Shown: positions 24,764-32,690 of the stretch, piece after piece
Layout: each line of letters opens with the position of its first letter
Position numbering within the stretch: position 1 is the first letter of the stretch
Source: a bacterium
Lineage (GTDB): Bacteria > Hydrothermota > Tepidihabitantia > B3-TA06
Assembly (NCBI GenBank): GCA_012517375.1
Contig: JAAYVC010000014.1
Coordinates: 1 to 35,041, forward strand
Direction: 5' to 3'
Length of the DNA: 35,041 nt
The notes under the pieces: model-generated
Seen by the model: the letters and a program-made list of their open reading frames with translations, nothing else
Database searches by the model: none
Told to the model about the DNA's origin: nothing
Made by a program: the position numbers and the translations under genes

Positions 24764-25342
24764 TTACTGGCGCAGCCAGCTAGCCTGCCAGGTGCATGAT
24801 TCATCCCCTTTATATATGCACGATTTCTCCTTCACCTTTACATCCCTCACATTCGCCATGGGGAGGATTCCTTCGATATAGCCCCTTATTGCCTGGCATC
24901 CCGCAGGACCAAGTTCGAAACCGTCCACGGAGATAATCGTCGATTGCCTGTCTGGAGTATCAGAAACTTCTCCTGCGTCGATATTTCCGCCCTTGTGGTA
25001 CTGCTTCCAGAAAGCAGGCATGCGCTTTATGAGCATCTCTATATTGATAAGTCTTGTAAGATACCTCAGGAATCCCTTCACGCTTTTGTCGGCTGCGTAC
25101 CTCCCGTAATCGACGAGTATTTCAGGGTATCGCCTGCCTAATTCCTCATCGATCACCTTGTATACTTCTTCCATAAGCGCTGCAGGGTACCATTCGCTGG
25201 CTTTTGGCTCAGATATCATCGCCCGCGCATCAAAGCCAAGCTTTGCAAGTATCTTTTCCAGTCCCTCCGAACCGAAGCGATCGGAAAGCCAGTTCTTGAC
25301 AAGCACGGCATTGACCCCGCGTTCGTGAGTAACCTTAGACAT
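24764..25342 (-). CDS. V4R-like paralog P1
   Basis: 192 residues. The three candidate zinc cysteines are C149, C175 and C183 (spacings 26 and 8). The zinc-bound cysteines reported for MopR are C155, C181 and C189, the same spacings with a constant offset of 6. Glu172, three before the second cysteine, sits where the fourth MopR ligand (E178) would be. P1 begins MSKVTHERG and closely resembles P2. The 43-nt gap to P2 has no promoter and no Shine-Dalgarno site, so P1 probably depends on P2 transcription. It is the last gene before the rocD terminator. Confidence 0.85.
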   Translation of the reverse strand: MSKVTHERGVNAVLVKNWLSDRFGSEGLEKILAKLGFDARAMISEPKASEWYPAALMEEVYKVIDEELGRRYPEILVDYGRYAADKSVKGFLRYLTRLINIEMLIKRMPAFWKQYHKGGNIDAGEVSDTPDRQSTIISVDGFELGPAGCQAIRGYIEGILPMANVRDVKVKEKSCIYKGDESCTWQASWLRQ

Positions 25343-25385
25343 ATTGAAAGCAAGTTTTAATGCTGTTAATTCTCACTTTCATCGT

Positions 25386-25961
25386 TCACGCATCCCAACT
25401 TACTTCCCAGGAACATTGTGAATTACCCTGATATATGCACGTCTTTTCCTTCACTTTCACGCCCTTTACGTTTGCGAAGGGGATAAGGGCTTCAAGGTAT
25501 CCCTGTATGACTTCGCAGCCTGAAGAACCGAGTTCGAAACCTTCTACTGTAATCAATGTCTTTTCCCTGCCCTGAGCCTCGGAGAACGCTCCGGCGCTGA
25601 TGCTTCCGCCCTTGTGGTACTGCTTCCAGAAAGCCATCATGCGTTTTGTGAGCGTTTCTATCGTTATAAGCCTGGCCAGATACCTCAGGAATCCTTTAAC
25701 GCTCTGATTTGCCGCGTATCTTCCGTATTCCACCAGGATATCCGGATACTTATCCTTATATTCGTTTCCGATGGTTGTGAATATCTCAGCCACTAATCCG
25801 GCAGGATACCAGTCGCTCATTACGGGTTCGAGAAGCATGACTGATGCGTTGGTGCTGAGCTTGCCGTTGATTATGTCCAAACCTTGAGTCCCGAAACGCT
25901 CCTTTAACCAGTTTTTTATAAGCACACCGTTAATGCCGCGTTCGTGAGTGACCTTGGTCAT
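25386..25961 (-). CDS. V4R-like paralog P2
   Basis: 191 residues from ATG 25961. An in-frame ATG 6 nt further up (25967) falls directly after the -10 box and would lie at or ahead of the transcription start, so the second ATG is preferred; it also gives MTKVTHERGINGVLIKNWL, collinear with P1. It keeps C-X25-C-X7-C and a Glu three residues before the middle cysteine. In the last motif GD is GN (CIYQGNSQC). It heads a P2-P1 unit. Confidence 0.85.
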   Translation of the reverse strand: MTKVTHERGINGVLIKNWLKERFGTQGLDIINGKLSTNASVMLLEPVMSDWYPAGLVAEIFTTIGNEYKDKYPDILVEYGRYAANQSVKGFLRYLARLITIETLTKRMMAFWKQYHKGGSISAGAFSEAQGREKTLITVEGFELGSSGCEVIQGYLEALIPFANVKGVKVKEKTCIYQGNSQCSWEVSWDA

Positions 25962-25967
25962 GAACAT

Positions 25968-25995
25968 ATCATAGCATCGTATGAGAGATTGTCAA
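25968..25995 (-). promoter_or_regulatory. Leaderless-type promoter of P2
   Basis: Minus strand TTGACA (25995-25990), 16 nt, TATGAT (25973-25968), 6 nt, ATG 25961. Confidence 0.75.
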
Positions 25996-26116
25996 CTTGA
26001 AAGCGCCTAATTAATCTGGTTAACCCGAGTGGACACGCACGATTCTCTTTAACACCTGCCCTCTATTCGAATTAAACCATCTTCCTCATGGTAAATCTTA
26101 AGTCTTCAATCGGCGG

Positions 26117-26683
26117 TTAGTCCCTCCATGATAGTTTCCATGAACAGCAGCCATCGCCCTTGTGGATGCAGGAATTCTTCGCAACCTGGACGTCGTTTGC
26201 TCCAGTCTTGCCGCATAGAACCTTGAAATACTCCTCGAGCACTATACAGCCCTTTGCGCCCAGATCGTAATCATGTACGGAAAAAACAACGTCCTTTTTT
26301 CCTTCGGCAGTTGAGACCGGTCCCATTTCTACCGTTGCTCCCCTGTTATATTGCTTCCAGAAGGCGCCTATCCTTTTGAGAAGCGCCTGCATGGTTACGA
26401 ACCGCATCAAGTAGCGCAGATATCCGCCTGCATCACGTTCGGCGTTAAAGCTTCCATAATCCTTGAATACGTCAGGGTGAGCGCTGCCGAACTCCTTGTC
26501 GATTGCTTCATACACCTCCTTAACAAGATATTCCGGATACCATTTTTTCGATTCGGGATTATCAAACATCTGACGGGCCTCTAAAGAAAGATTCGCCGAT
26601 ATCCTTGATACCCCTTCTTCACCGAATCTTTTGTTGAGCCAGAATCTGATAGAGGCGGGAAAAACGCCTTTGTTGTAGTTCAT
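26117..26683 (-). CDS. V4R-like paralog P3
   Basis: 188 residues, the shortest member. It starts MNYNKGVFPASIRFWLNKRF, and its cysteine motif is CIHKGDGCC with an extra adjacent cysteine; there is a further cysteine in VLCGKTG. FWKQYNRGA replaces the usual aromatic-W-K-Y-H-K-G-G. AAAGGAG lies 5 nt before the ATG, and the P4 stop is only 23 nt upstream, so P4 and P3 form an operon. The 150-nt stretch between P3 and P2 is AT-rich and carries the P2 promoter. Confidence 0.85.
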   Translation of the reverse strand: MNYNKGVFPASIRFWLNKRFGEEGVSRISANLSLEARQMFDNPESKKWYPEYLVKEVYEAIDKEFGSAHPDVFKDYGSFNAERDAGGYLRYLMRFVTMQALLKRIGAFWKQYNRGATVEMGPVSTAEGKKDVVFSVHDYDLGAKGCIVLEEYFKVLCGKTGANDVQVAKNSCIHKGDGCCSWKLSWRD

Positions 26684-26706
26684 AACGGCTCCTTTTCCGG
26701 ATTTGC

Positions 26707-27285
26707 CTATTCCTGCCAGCTTAATTCCCAGGAACAGAAATCATCACCCTTAAAGGAGCAGGTCTTCTCCTTGACGGCTAGATTCCTGACCCCGGCTTTC
26801 GTAAATACAACTTCAAAATAACCTTCCAATATGCGGCATCCGGGCAGTCCTTCATTGAAATTCCGGGCGATTATGGTTACGGCGGTTGCTCCTTTTTCCT
26901 GCTTCAAATTCTCAATCTCAAGAATCGAGCCTTTGAAGTAGTGCTTCCAGAACGATTGGGCGCGCTTCAATACCTGGATTCCCGATGCAATCCGAAGGAG
27001 ATATCTTAGAGGACCGCTTGTGGCGCGATCGGCATCATATCTTCCGTAAGCTCTGAAGAAGTTGGGGTCCCCTTTGCCGAATAATCCGTCTATTGTTTCG
27101 AAAAGTTCGCGGAGAAGGTCTTGGGAATACCACTGATTTGGGACTGGATTTTCGAACATATTTCTGGCTTCAGGGCTTAACAGCTGGAGTACCTTTGGCA
27201 CAGCTTGTTCTCCAAAAAGCTCAACAAGCCATTTTCTGGTCAAAACGGCGGTTGAACCCTTCTCGAAGGCATCCTTGTCTGGCAT
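26707..27285 (-). CDS. V4R-like paralog P4
   Basis: 192 residues, a divergent copy: WYP has become WYS, and FWKHYFKGS replaces the His-Lys-Gly-Gly turn. The zinc triad is retained (GCRIL..., then CSFKGDDFC), with Glu three before the middle cysteine as in P1 and P2. AAAGGAGG is 6 nt ahead of the ATG. The 120-nt gap to P5 has only a weak TATAAG -10-like box (near 27380), so promoter assignment is open. It is the first gene of P4-P3. Confidence 0.85.
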   Translation of the reverse strand: MPDKDAFEKGSTAVLTRKWLVELFGEQAVPKVLQLLSPEARNMFENPVPNQWYSQDLLRELFETIDGLFGKGDPNFFRAYGRYDADRATSGPLRYLLRIASGIQVLKRAQSFWKHYFKGSILEIENLKQEKGATAVTIIARNFNEGLPGCRILEGYFEVVFTKAGVRNLAVKEKTCSFKGDDFCSWELSWQE

Positions 27286-27405
27286 ATCAAGCCTCCTTTC
27301 GAGTCTTGCTGAACGCCCGCGCCTGCCCTGGGCCGCAGCGCAAGCCTTTTATTTCAAGTTTTTAATAACGTTCGCCTTATACTATCCTTGTTTAATGCAG
27401 ATAAG

Positions 27406-27975
27406 CTACCCCCAGCTGATTATCCAAGAACAATAACCGTCTCCATTGTAGAGACAGTCCTTCTTTTCCACGCGAACGTCTTTTGCCCTGGAATCGCTCA
27501 TCTTGGCGATTCCTTCAATAAAGCCTTGCATTGTCTGGCAGCCGGGAACGCCTGCATCATATTCGTAAATGGTAAACTTGAGTTTTTTCCCTGAACCTTC
27601 GCTTTCAAGCATTGTTGCCTCCGCTCCTCCGCCTTTGTTGAAATGCTTCCAGAAGGATTTGGTTCTCTTGAAGAGGTTCTCGATCGTCATATTCTTCATC
27701 AGGAATCTTAATATCCCGGTTGCGGATTTCTCGGCGCAATACCTGCCGCAATCGTACATTATGTCAGGGTTTTTCCCGGCATACTCATCGCTTACAGCCT
27801 TGTACACTTCCTTAATAAGCGGCGTCGGGTACCATGCGTTTGAATGGGTGTTCAAGAGCATATTACGGGCGTCGGCAGAAAGCTTTCCGGCAATCTTCTG
27901 GAAACCTTCGTCTCCAAACCGTTCTTTCAGCCAATCCCTGGTTAATACGGCTGTTGAGCCGCGGTCATACGTCAT
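27406..27975 (-). CDS. V4R-like paralog P5
   Basis: 189 residues. It is the only cysteine-bearing copy with altered spacing: C-X27-C-X7-C, a two-residue insertion in the loop KMSDSRAKDVRVEKKDC. Its N-terminus (DRGSTAVLTRDWLKERFG) is closest to P4's. CAGGAGG lies 6 nt before the ATG, and the gap to P6 is 26 nt; it is the last gene of the P8-P7-P6-P5 unit. Confidence 0.85.
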   Translation of the reverse strand: MTYDRGSTAVLTRDWLKERFGDEGFQKIAGKLSADARNMLLNTHSNAWYPTPLIKEVYKAVSDEYAGKNPDIMYDCGRYCAEKSATGILRFLMKNMTIENLFKRTKSFWKHFNKGGGAEATMLESEGSGKKLKFTIYEYDAGVPGCQTMQGFIEGIAKMSDSRAKDVRVEKKDCLYNGDGYCSWIISWG

Positions 27976-28001
27976 TTAAGGCCTCCTGTTTTTGAAATTT
28001 G

Positions 28002-28577
28002 CTACTCCCAGCTTACCTCCCAGGAGCACATGTCGTCTCCCTTGTGTATGCATTCCCTTTTTACTACCTTGACGTTCTTGCCGCCAGCCCTCTGGCCTAT
28101 AACGGCAAGGTATCCTTCGGGAGCCAGGCATGCCGGCTCGCCCGCATCGTAGCCGTGGAACGAGATTATTCTCTTCTTGCGTCCCTTTTCTTCGAGCAGT
28201 TCGCTTGATGTTATCTTTCCGCCTTTGTGGTAGTGCTTCCAGAACGCTTTCATCCTTTTGATCACCGCATCCATGTCTATGAATTTCATGAGAAACTTAA
28301 GGAGTCCCGAAGTGCTCTCCTCGGCTGAGAATCTGCCGTAGTCAACGAGCGCTCTGGGGTCCTTATCCTTGAGAACTTCGTGTATTGTGTTATATATTTC
28401 CCTTACCAGTTCTATGGGATACCATTCGTTACCGACGGGGGCAAGCAGAATATTTCGCGCCTCGGGCGACAGCTTCGCGGAGATTTTTTCCATGTCAGAA
28501 GGGGTGTAGCGTTTATCGAGCCATGCCTTTATTTCAAACAATTCAACCCCTTTTTCGTGGGTTACTACGTCTTCCAT
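28002..28577 (-). CDS. V4R-like paralog P6
   Basis: 191 residues with an acidic MEDVVTHEKGVELF start. Its closest relative within the array appears to be P9 (shared EESTS-x-LL, RMKAFWKHYHKGG, GEPxC). Unlike most copies, the residue before the first cysteine is Ala (EPACL). AAAGGAG lies 5 nt upstream, and the gap to P7 is 19 nt. It is an internal gene of the P8-P5 operon. Confidence 0.85.
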   Translation of the reverse strand: MEDVVTHEKGVELFEIKAWLDKRYTPSDMEKISAKLSPEARNILLAPVGNEWYPIELVREIYNTIHEVLKDKDPRALVDYGRFSAEESTSGLLKFLMKFIDMDAVIKRMKAFWKHYHKGGKITSSELLEEKGRKKRIISFHGYDAGEPACLAPEGYLAVIGQRAGGKNVKVVKRECIHKGDDMCSWEVSWE

Positions 28578-28596
28578 TCTTTCTCCTTTCTGCTTC

Positions 28597-29172
28597 CTAC
28601 TTCCAGCTTACCTCCCAGGAGCAAACCGTGTCTCCTTTGTTTACGCATTTTTTCTTCACGACCTTCACGTCATGAACACCGGTCTGGGCTATTAAAAGCT
28701 CTATGTACCCCTCAAGCACCTTGCAGCCTGCCTGACCTATTCTCGAACCCAGGATGTAGACCGTCGATTTCTTGCGTCCGGCCTCCTCGACAACGGGGTC
28801 TGTTTCTATGCCTCCGCCCCTGTTGAAGCTCTTCCAGAAAGCCTTCGCGCGTTTGAAGAGCTGCTGGACCGTGAGGAATTTGGCTAGAAAACTCAAGAAG
28901 CCCTTAACGCTTTGCTCGACCTCGTAATTCCCGAAATCGTGCAGGGCCTCAGGATATGTAGCGCCCAGCTCCAGGTCTATAGCCTCGTAGGCTTCCTTTG
29001 TCAGGGAAACCGGATACCACTCGTTGGGGTCTGGCTCGCGGAGCATTGCACACGCCTGGGGGCTGATTTTTGAACATATCTTATCGAGCGTATCCTGACC
29101 GAAGCGTTCCGAAAGCCACTTCCTTATCAAAACTGCGTTCACTCCCCTTATGTGGGTGGAAATATCTTCCAT
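28597..29172 (-). CDS. V4R-like paralog P7
   Basis: 191 residues. P7 and P8 are the most similar neighbours of the array: both have LTVQQLFKRA-x-AFWKS[FY]N[RK]GGGI, GRKK-[ST]-TVY, QxGCKVLEGYIE and TGVHD. The difference is greatest near the VSGT/ILGSR turn before the first cysteine. AAGGAG lies ahead of the ATG, and 17 nt separate it from P8. Recent duplication or gene conversion is the simplest explanation. Confidence 0.85.
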   Translation of the reverse strand: MEDISTHIRGVNAVLIRKWLSERFGQDTLDKICSKISPQACAMLREPDPNEWYPVSLTKEAYEAIDLELGATYPEALHDFGNYEVEQSVKGFLSFLAKFLTVQQLFKRAKAFWKSFNRGGGIETDPVVEEAGRKKSTVYILGSRIGQAGCKVLEGYIELLIAQTGVHDVKVVKKKCVNKGDTVCSWEVSWK

Positions 29173-29189
29173 CTATAGCTCTCCTTTCT

Positions 29190-29768
29190 TTACGACCAGC
29201 TTACGTCCCAGGAGCAGTCTTTGTCTCCTTTATTTACGCATGTTTTTTTCTTTACTACTATGTCATGAACGCCGGTTCGGGATATAAGCACTTCGATGTA
29301 ACCCTCAAGCACTTTACAGCCTTGCGCTCCTATGCCCGATGTGCCGCTGACGTAGACGGTGGTTTTCTTTCGTCCGTTCTCTTCGGTTATTTCATCGGTT
29401 CGAATGCCTCCTCCCTTGTTGTAGCTTTTCCAGAAAGCCTCTGCGCGCTTAAACAACTGCTGGACCGTGAGGAGTCTCGTCAAATACCGCAGAAAGCCTT
29501 TTACGCTCATTTCAGCGGAAAACCTTCCGAAATCAATGAGGGCATCCGGATTACTAGAATGAAGCTTTTTGTCAATAGCGTCGTATATTTCTTTAGTCAG
29601 CGAAGTTTCATACCATTTATTGGGATCGGCTGATTCAAGCATCTCCCGAGCCTTGGGGCTGATTTTTGCACTTATTTGTTCAAATGTCTCCTGACCGTAC
29701 TTTTCCACCAGCCATTTCTTGAGGAAAATCGAGTTTGTCCCCCGCATAAAGCCCATGGTATCATTCAT
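29190..29768 (-). CDS. V4R-like paralog P8
   Basis: 192 residues, first gene of the P8-P7-P6-P5 operon and sister of P7. WYP is replaced by WYE. The first cysteine lies in GIGAQGCKVLEGY and the last two in CVNKGDKDCSWDVSW. AAGGAGG is 6 nt before the ATG. The leader from the 29855 promoter is about 80 nt and includes an 11-codon mini-ORF (29834-29802) of uncertain meaning. Confidence 0.85.
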   Translation of the reverse strand: MNDTMGFMRGTNSIFLKKWLVEKYGQETFEQISAKISPKAREMLESADPNKWYETSLTKEIYDAIDKKLHSSNPDALIDFGRFSAEMSVKGFLRYLTRLLTVQQLFKRAEAFWKSYNKGGGIRTDEITEENGRKKTTVYVSGTSGIGAQGCKVLEGYIEVLISRTGVHDIVVKKKTCVNKGDKDCSWDVSWS

Positions 29769-29854
29769 AATTGGTCCTCCTTAGAAACCTTTTTGTTAGC
29801 CCTAGGTGCGTCCTTTAACGCCAAAATCAACCATCTCCAGATAATCTCCTGTTT

Positions 29855-29881
29855 ATGATAAGCTATTCACTCGATTATCAA
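29855..29881 (-). promoter_or_regulatory. Candidate promoter of the P8-P5 operon
   Basis: Minus strand TTGATA (29881-29876), 15 nt, TATCAT (29860-29855). Unlike the P2, P9, P10 and P12 promoters, it gives a transcript with a long leader and a strong ribosome site. Nothing else is seen in the 29769-29949 gap except the 11-codon ORF. Confidence 0.45.
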
Positions 29882-29949
29882 TATATATCCTCCTTTAACC
29901 GTCTCAGAACCGATAAAACGGACAAATGCTTGCAGAAAATATCCGGCTG

Positions 29950-30525
29950 CTATTCCCAACTTACCTCCCAGGAGCAGCATGAATCTCCGTGGTAGACGCA
30001 TGTTTTCTTTTCAACACGGGGCTTTGATACGCCGGTTTTTTCGGCGATGTAGAGAAAATAGCCTTCCTGTACTTGGCATCCTGGTTCGCCTGGGAAATAG
30101 CCCGAGATACTGATAAGACGTCTCTTTCGGCCCGCAATCTCATCCATTTCCTTCGCCTTTATCTCACCGCCCTTGTGATAATGCTTCCAGAACGCTCTCA
30201 TTCTGTTTATCGCGGTATCCATGCTTATGAATCTTACAAGATAGCGCAGCAGGCTCGAAGTACTCTCCTCGGCTGCGAATCTTCCGTATTCAAGAAGAAT
30301 GCGCGGGTTGTCCTTGCCCAACTGCTTGTGCGCGACCAGGTAGATTTCCGTCAAGAGATGAGCAGGGTACCACTCGTTTGGCGAGGGCTTCTCAAGCATC
30401 GTCCCTGCTTCGGCTGACAGCTCGCTCAGAATACTTTCAAGCTTTCCTTCTCCGAATCTTGTAATTATCCATTTTTTCATGAGCGCTGCATTTATTCCGC
30501 TGTCGTGAGTGACTTCGCTTTCCAT
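29950..30525 (-). CDS. V4R-like paralog P9
   Basis: 191 residues from ATG 30525, a start with no Shine-Dalgarno site. It begins MESEVTHDSGINAALMKKWI. It has C-X25-C-X7-C with CVYHGDSCC, where a fourth cysteine sits next to the third as in P3. It is similar to P6. The 89-nt gap to P10 carries its promoter. Confidence 0.85.
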   Translation of the reverse strand: MESEVTHDSGINAALMKKWIITRFGEGKLESILSELSAEAGTMLEKPSPNEWYPAHLLTEIYLVAHKQLGKDNPRILLEYGRFAAEESTSSLLRYLVRFISMDTAINRMRAFWKHYHKGGEIKAKEMDEIAGRKRRLISISGYFPGEPGCQVQEGYFLYIAEKTGVSKPRVEKKTCVYHGDSCCSWEVSWE

Positions 30526-30535
30526 ACCTATACCA

Positions 30536-30563
30536 ATTTTAGAATTAAACGACTACTCGTCAA
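30536..30563 (-). promoter_or_regulatory. Near-leaderless promoter of P9
   Basis: Minus strand TTGACG (30563-30558), 16 nt, TAAAAT (30541-30536), 10 nt to ATG 30525, so the leader would be about 3-4 nt. Confidence 0.65.
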
Positions 30564-30614
30564 TACATATTTTACCTTATACTTGTCGAGCAAAGGTTCA
30601 AGATTATTCTTCAT

Positions 30615-31193
30615 CTATTCCTGCCAGCTTACGAGCCATGAACATACACGATCACCCTTGCTTAGGCATGTCTGCTTTTCGACCCGGATATCTTTAGCTC
30701 CTGTCGCCTCGACGATAAAGCTTATATATCCATCCATAACCTTGCACCAGCCCTGCCCCGCATTATAGCCGCTTATGGTCATTACGCCTTTCTTGTGAGC
30801 GCCTTCATCCTTGATTACCGGGACCTCCGCCCTGCCTCCTTCGTGATAGTAGTTCCACAGGGTGCTTATCCGCCACACAATGGTCTTGACCGATATTATG
30901 CTGACTACGAGTCTCATAAAGCCGCGCAGTCCGTGATCGGCCATGAATCTGCCGAGCGATTCAAGCGCACGCGGTTCTTTTTCGGAAAACATCTCGTCGA
31001 GGACATCGTAAACCTCGCGCATGAGTTCGACCGGGTACCAATCGCCGGGTTTAGGGTCGGAAAGCATCTTTGCCGCTTCAGGGCTTAGACGTTCAATAAT
31101 CTTACCCGCCATCTCCCCGCCGTATTTTTCCTTGAGCCAAAGAACGATGTCGTACGCGATGATTCCGCGGTCGCGGACCGGCAGCCTCTCCAT
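30615..31193 (-). CDS. V4R-like paralog P10
   Basis: 192 residues. It belongs to the P10-P11-P12 subgroup with an x-W-K/N-x-Y-H-E/D-x-G turn (LWNYYHEGG) and a Trp or Phe before the first cysteine (QGWCKV). It lacks the FWK of the other copies. Its cysteine motif is CLSKGDRVC. It is a single-gene unit with a perfect leaderless-type promoter and no ribosome site. Confidence 0.85.
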   Translation of the reverse strand: MERLPVRDRGIIAYDIVLWLKEKYGGEMAGKIIERLSPEAAKMLSDPKPGDWYPVELMREVYDVLDEMFSEKEPRALESLGRFMADHGLRGFMRLVVSIISVKTIVWRISTLWNYYHEGGRAEVPVIKDEGAHKKGVMTISGYNAGQGWCKVMDGYISFIVEATGAKDIRVEKQTCLSKGDRVCSWLVSWQE

Positions 31194-31199
31194 GAACTT

Positions 31200-31227
31200 A
31201 TATTACTGGTGATATATACACTGTCAA
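31200..31227 (-). promoter_or_regulatory. Leaderless-type promoter of P10
   Basis: Minus strand TTGACA (31227-31222), 16 nt, TAATAT (31205-31200), 6 nt, ATG 31193. Confidence 0.75.
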
Positions 31228-31371
31228 CCCTTCTCAATCTCTGAAAGCCAGGAATTATTACCTGTTCAATAACTTTAGAGATTTCAACGAATTAAATAGA
31301 ACTTTTTCGTTATGCAGTATATCTCGATAAAAGGAAGACATCTACTTCAATAGCGCGTGAAGCGACCCGCG

Positions 31372-31950
31372 CTACTCTTCCCAGGTTGCTATCCAGGAGC
31401 AGTATTCGTCGCCCTTGTGGATGCACTTATCCTTTGTTACGGTGACATTCTTGGCATTCGTATAGGGAAGAAAACCCTCAAGATAACCCTTATGAGCGCT
31501 GCACCAGGACGCGCCGGCGTCGAAATCCCTGACGATGAAGGCTGCTTTATAGAACCCCTTTTCTTCAGACAGCATCTTTATCTCGATTCTGCCGGCATCG
31601 TGATAGCGTTTCCATATCGCGTCCGAGCGTGAGATAGCCGTCTTTACTGAGATAAGCTTTACGAAGTACTGCAGAAAACCGCTTATGCTTCGTTCGGCAA
31701 TCGCCTTGCCTACATCCCTTAAAGCGTCCGGGTATTCAGGACTGAACTCCTTATCCACCGCCTCAAACACCTCCTTGAGCAATTTTGTCGGGTACCACCC
31801 GTGCGGCACCGGCTTTGTAAACATCTGGCTGGCAAGACTCGATAGTCTTGAACTTACCTTTTGTACTCCCTCGGCGCCAAAGTTTTCCTTGACCCAGGCG
31901 TGCACGTACCGGGCATGAACGCCGCGATCGTTGGATTCTTTTACTCCCAT
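31372..31950 (-). CDS. V4R-like paralog P11
   Basis: 192 residues. It has HGWYP like P12 and IWKRYHDAG; its first cysteine is in GASWCSAHKGY. TAGGAGA lies upstream, and a gap of 68 nt separates it from the P12 stop, so the second position in a P12-P11 transcript is likely. The 178-nt region between P10 and P11 is AT-rich and holds only the P10 promoter. Confidence 0.85.
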   Translation of the reverse strand: MGVKESNDRGVHARYVHAWVKENFGAEGVQKVSSRLSSLASQMFTKPVPHGWYPTKLLKEVFEAVDKEFSPEYPDALRDVGKAIAERSISGFLQYFVKLISVKTAISRSDAIWKRYHDAGRIEIKMLSEEKGFYKAAFIVRDFDAGASWCSAHKGYLEGFLPYTNAKNVTVTKDKCIHKGDEYCSWIATWEE

Positions 31951-32018
31951 ATTCTATCTCCTATTTTTTGACACTCAGAATTCTATGCGTTGTTTCAACG
32001 GCACAGAGGCCGAACGCA

Positions 32019-32597
32019 TCATTCGTTCCAATTGATGCTCCACAGGCACTTTTCGTCGCCATTGTGGATGCAGGACCGTTTTTTAATTTCTATGTCCCTT
32101 GCTCCAGCCAGCCTGATGAACTCCTCAATGAAACCAGTGAGCATTAGGCAAAAGCCCTTTCCGGCATCGTAGCCGCTCACTGAAAACGTGCCGCTTTTGG
32201 CAGCGCCTTTTGATGCAAAGATCTGCGCCTCGGCTTTTCCTCCTTCGTGATAGCGTTTCCAAATCGCATCCAGTCTCGCTACTATCTTCTCCGTCGATAT
32301 GAGCCGCACGAGATACTGAAGGAACCCCTGAACGCTCTGGTCGGCGATGAACCTGCCTAAAGAATAGAGAACCTCCGGGTTCTTCCGGGCTAACTCGGAG
32401 TCAACCGCATAGTAGGCTTCACGCATCAGGTTAACGGGATACCATCCGTGCGGCACAGGCGCTCGAAGCATCCTTCCCGCCTCATGGGAGAGCTTTGAGA
32501 GAACCTTTTCCAGGCCATCCTGGCCATAAAATTCGACTATCCACATCCTTACGTACCGGGGGATAACGCCGCGGTCCATGAGCTTTGTTTCTCCCAT
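32019..32597 (-). CDS. V4R-like paralog P12
   Basis: 192 residues from ATG 32597 (MGETKLMDRG). An ATG at 32618 would add seven residues but lies upstream of the predicted transcription start, near the spacer of the promoter. It is the closest relative of P11 (HGWYP, IWKRYHEGG). The cysteine motif is CIHNGDEKC, with GKGFC for the first cysteine. It is divergent from the lipoprotein gene, and the two promoters adjoin. Confidence 0.85.
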   Translation of the reverse strand: MGETKLMDRGVIPRYVRMWIVEFYGQDGLEKVLSKLSHEAGRMLRAPVPHGWYPVNLMREAYYAVDSELARKNPEVLYSLGRFIADQSVQGFLQYLVRLISTEKIVARLDAIWKRYHEGGKAEAQIFASKGAAKSGTFSVSGYDAGKGFCLMLTGFIEEFIRLAGARDIEIKKRSCIHNGDEKCLWSINWNE

Positions 32598-32606
32598 ATT
32601 CAGGGA

Positions 32607-32634
32607 ATAATAGAACAAAAAAAAGATAAGTCAA
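32607..32634 (-). promoter_or_regulatory. Near-leaderless promoter of P12
   Basis: Minus strand TTGACT (32634-32629), 16 nt with an eight-T tract, TATTAT (32612-32607), 9 nt to ATG 32597. Confidence 0.7.
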
Positions 32635-32638
32635 GGTC

Positions 32639-32666
32639 TTTACAATGCAGACAGCTCACCTATAAT
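32639..32666 (+). promoter_or_regulatory. Promoter of the lipoprotein gene, abutting the P12 promoter
   Basis: TTTACA (32639-32644), 16 nt, TATAAT (32661-32666). Its -35 box lies only 4 bp from the P12 -35 box, so the two polymerases would compete for one site or share a regulator. Confidence 0.65.
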
Positions 32667-32690
32667 AAACTTAAAATAAAGGAGGCGGCT

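Noticed and set aside
25962-25967. First ATG of P2
   Set aside because: It falls immediately after the -10 box, at or before the expected transcription start.
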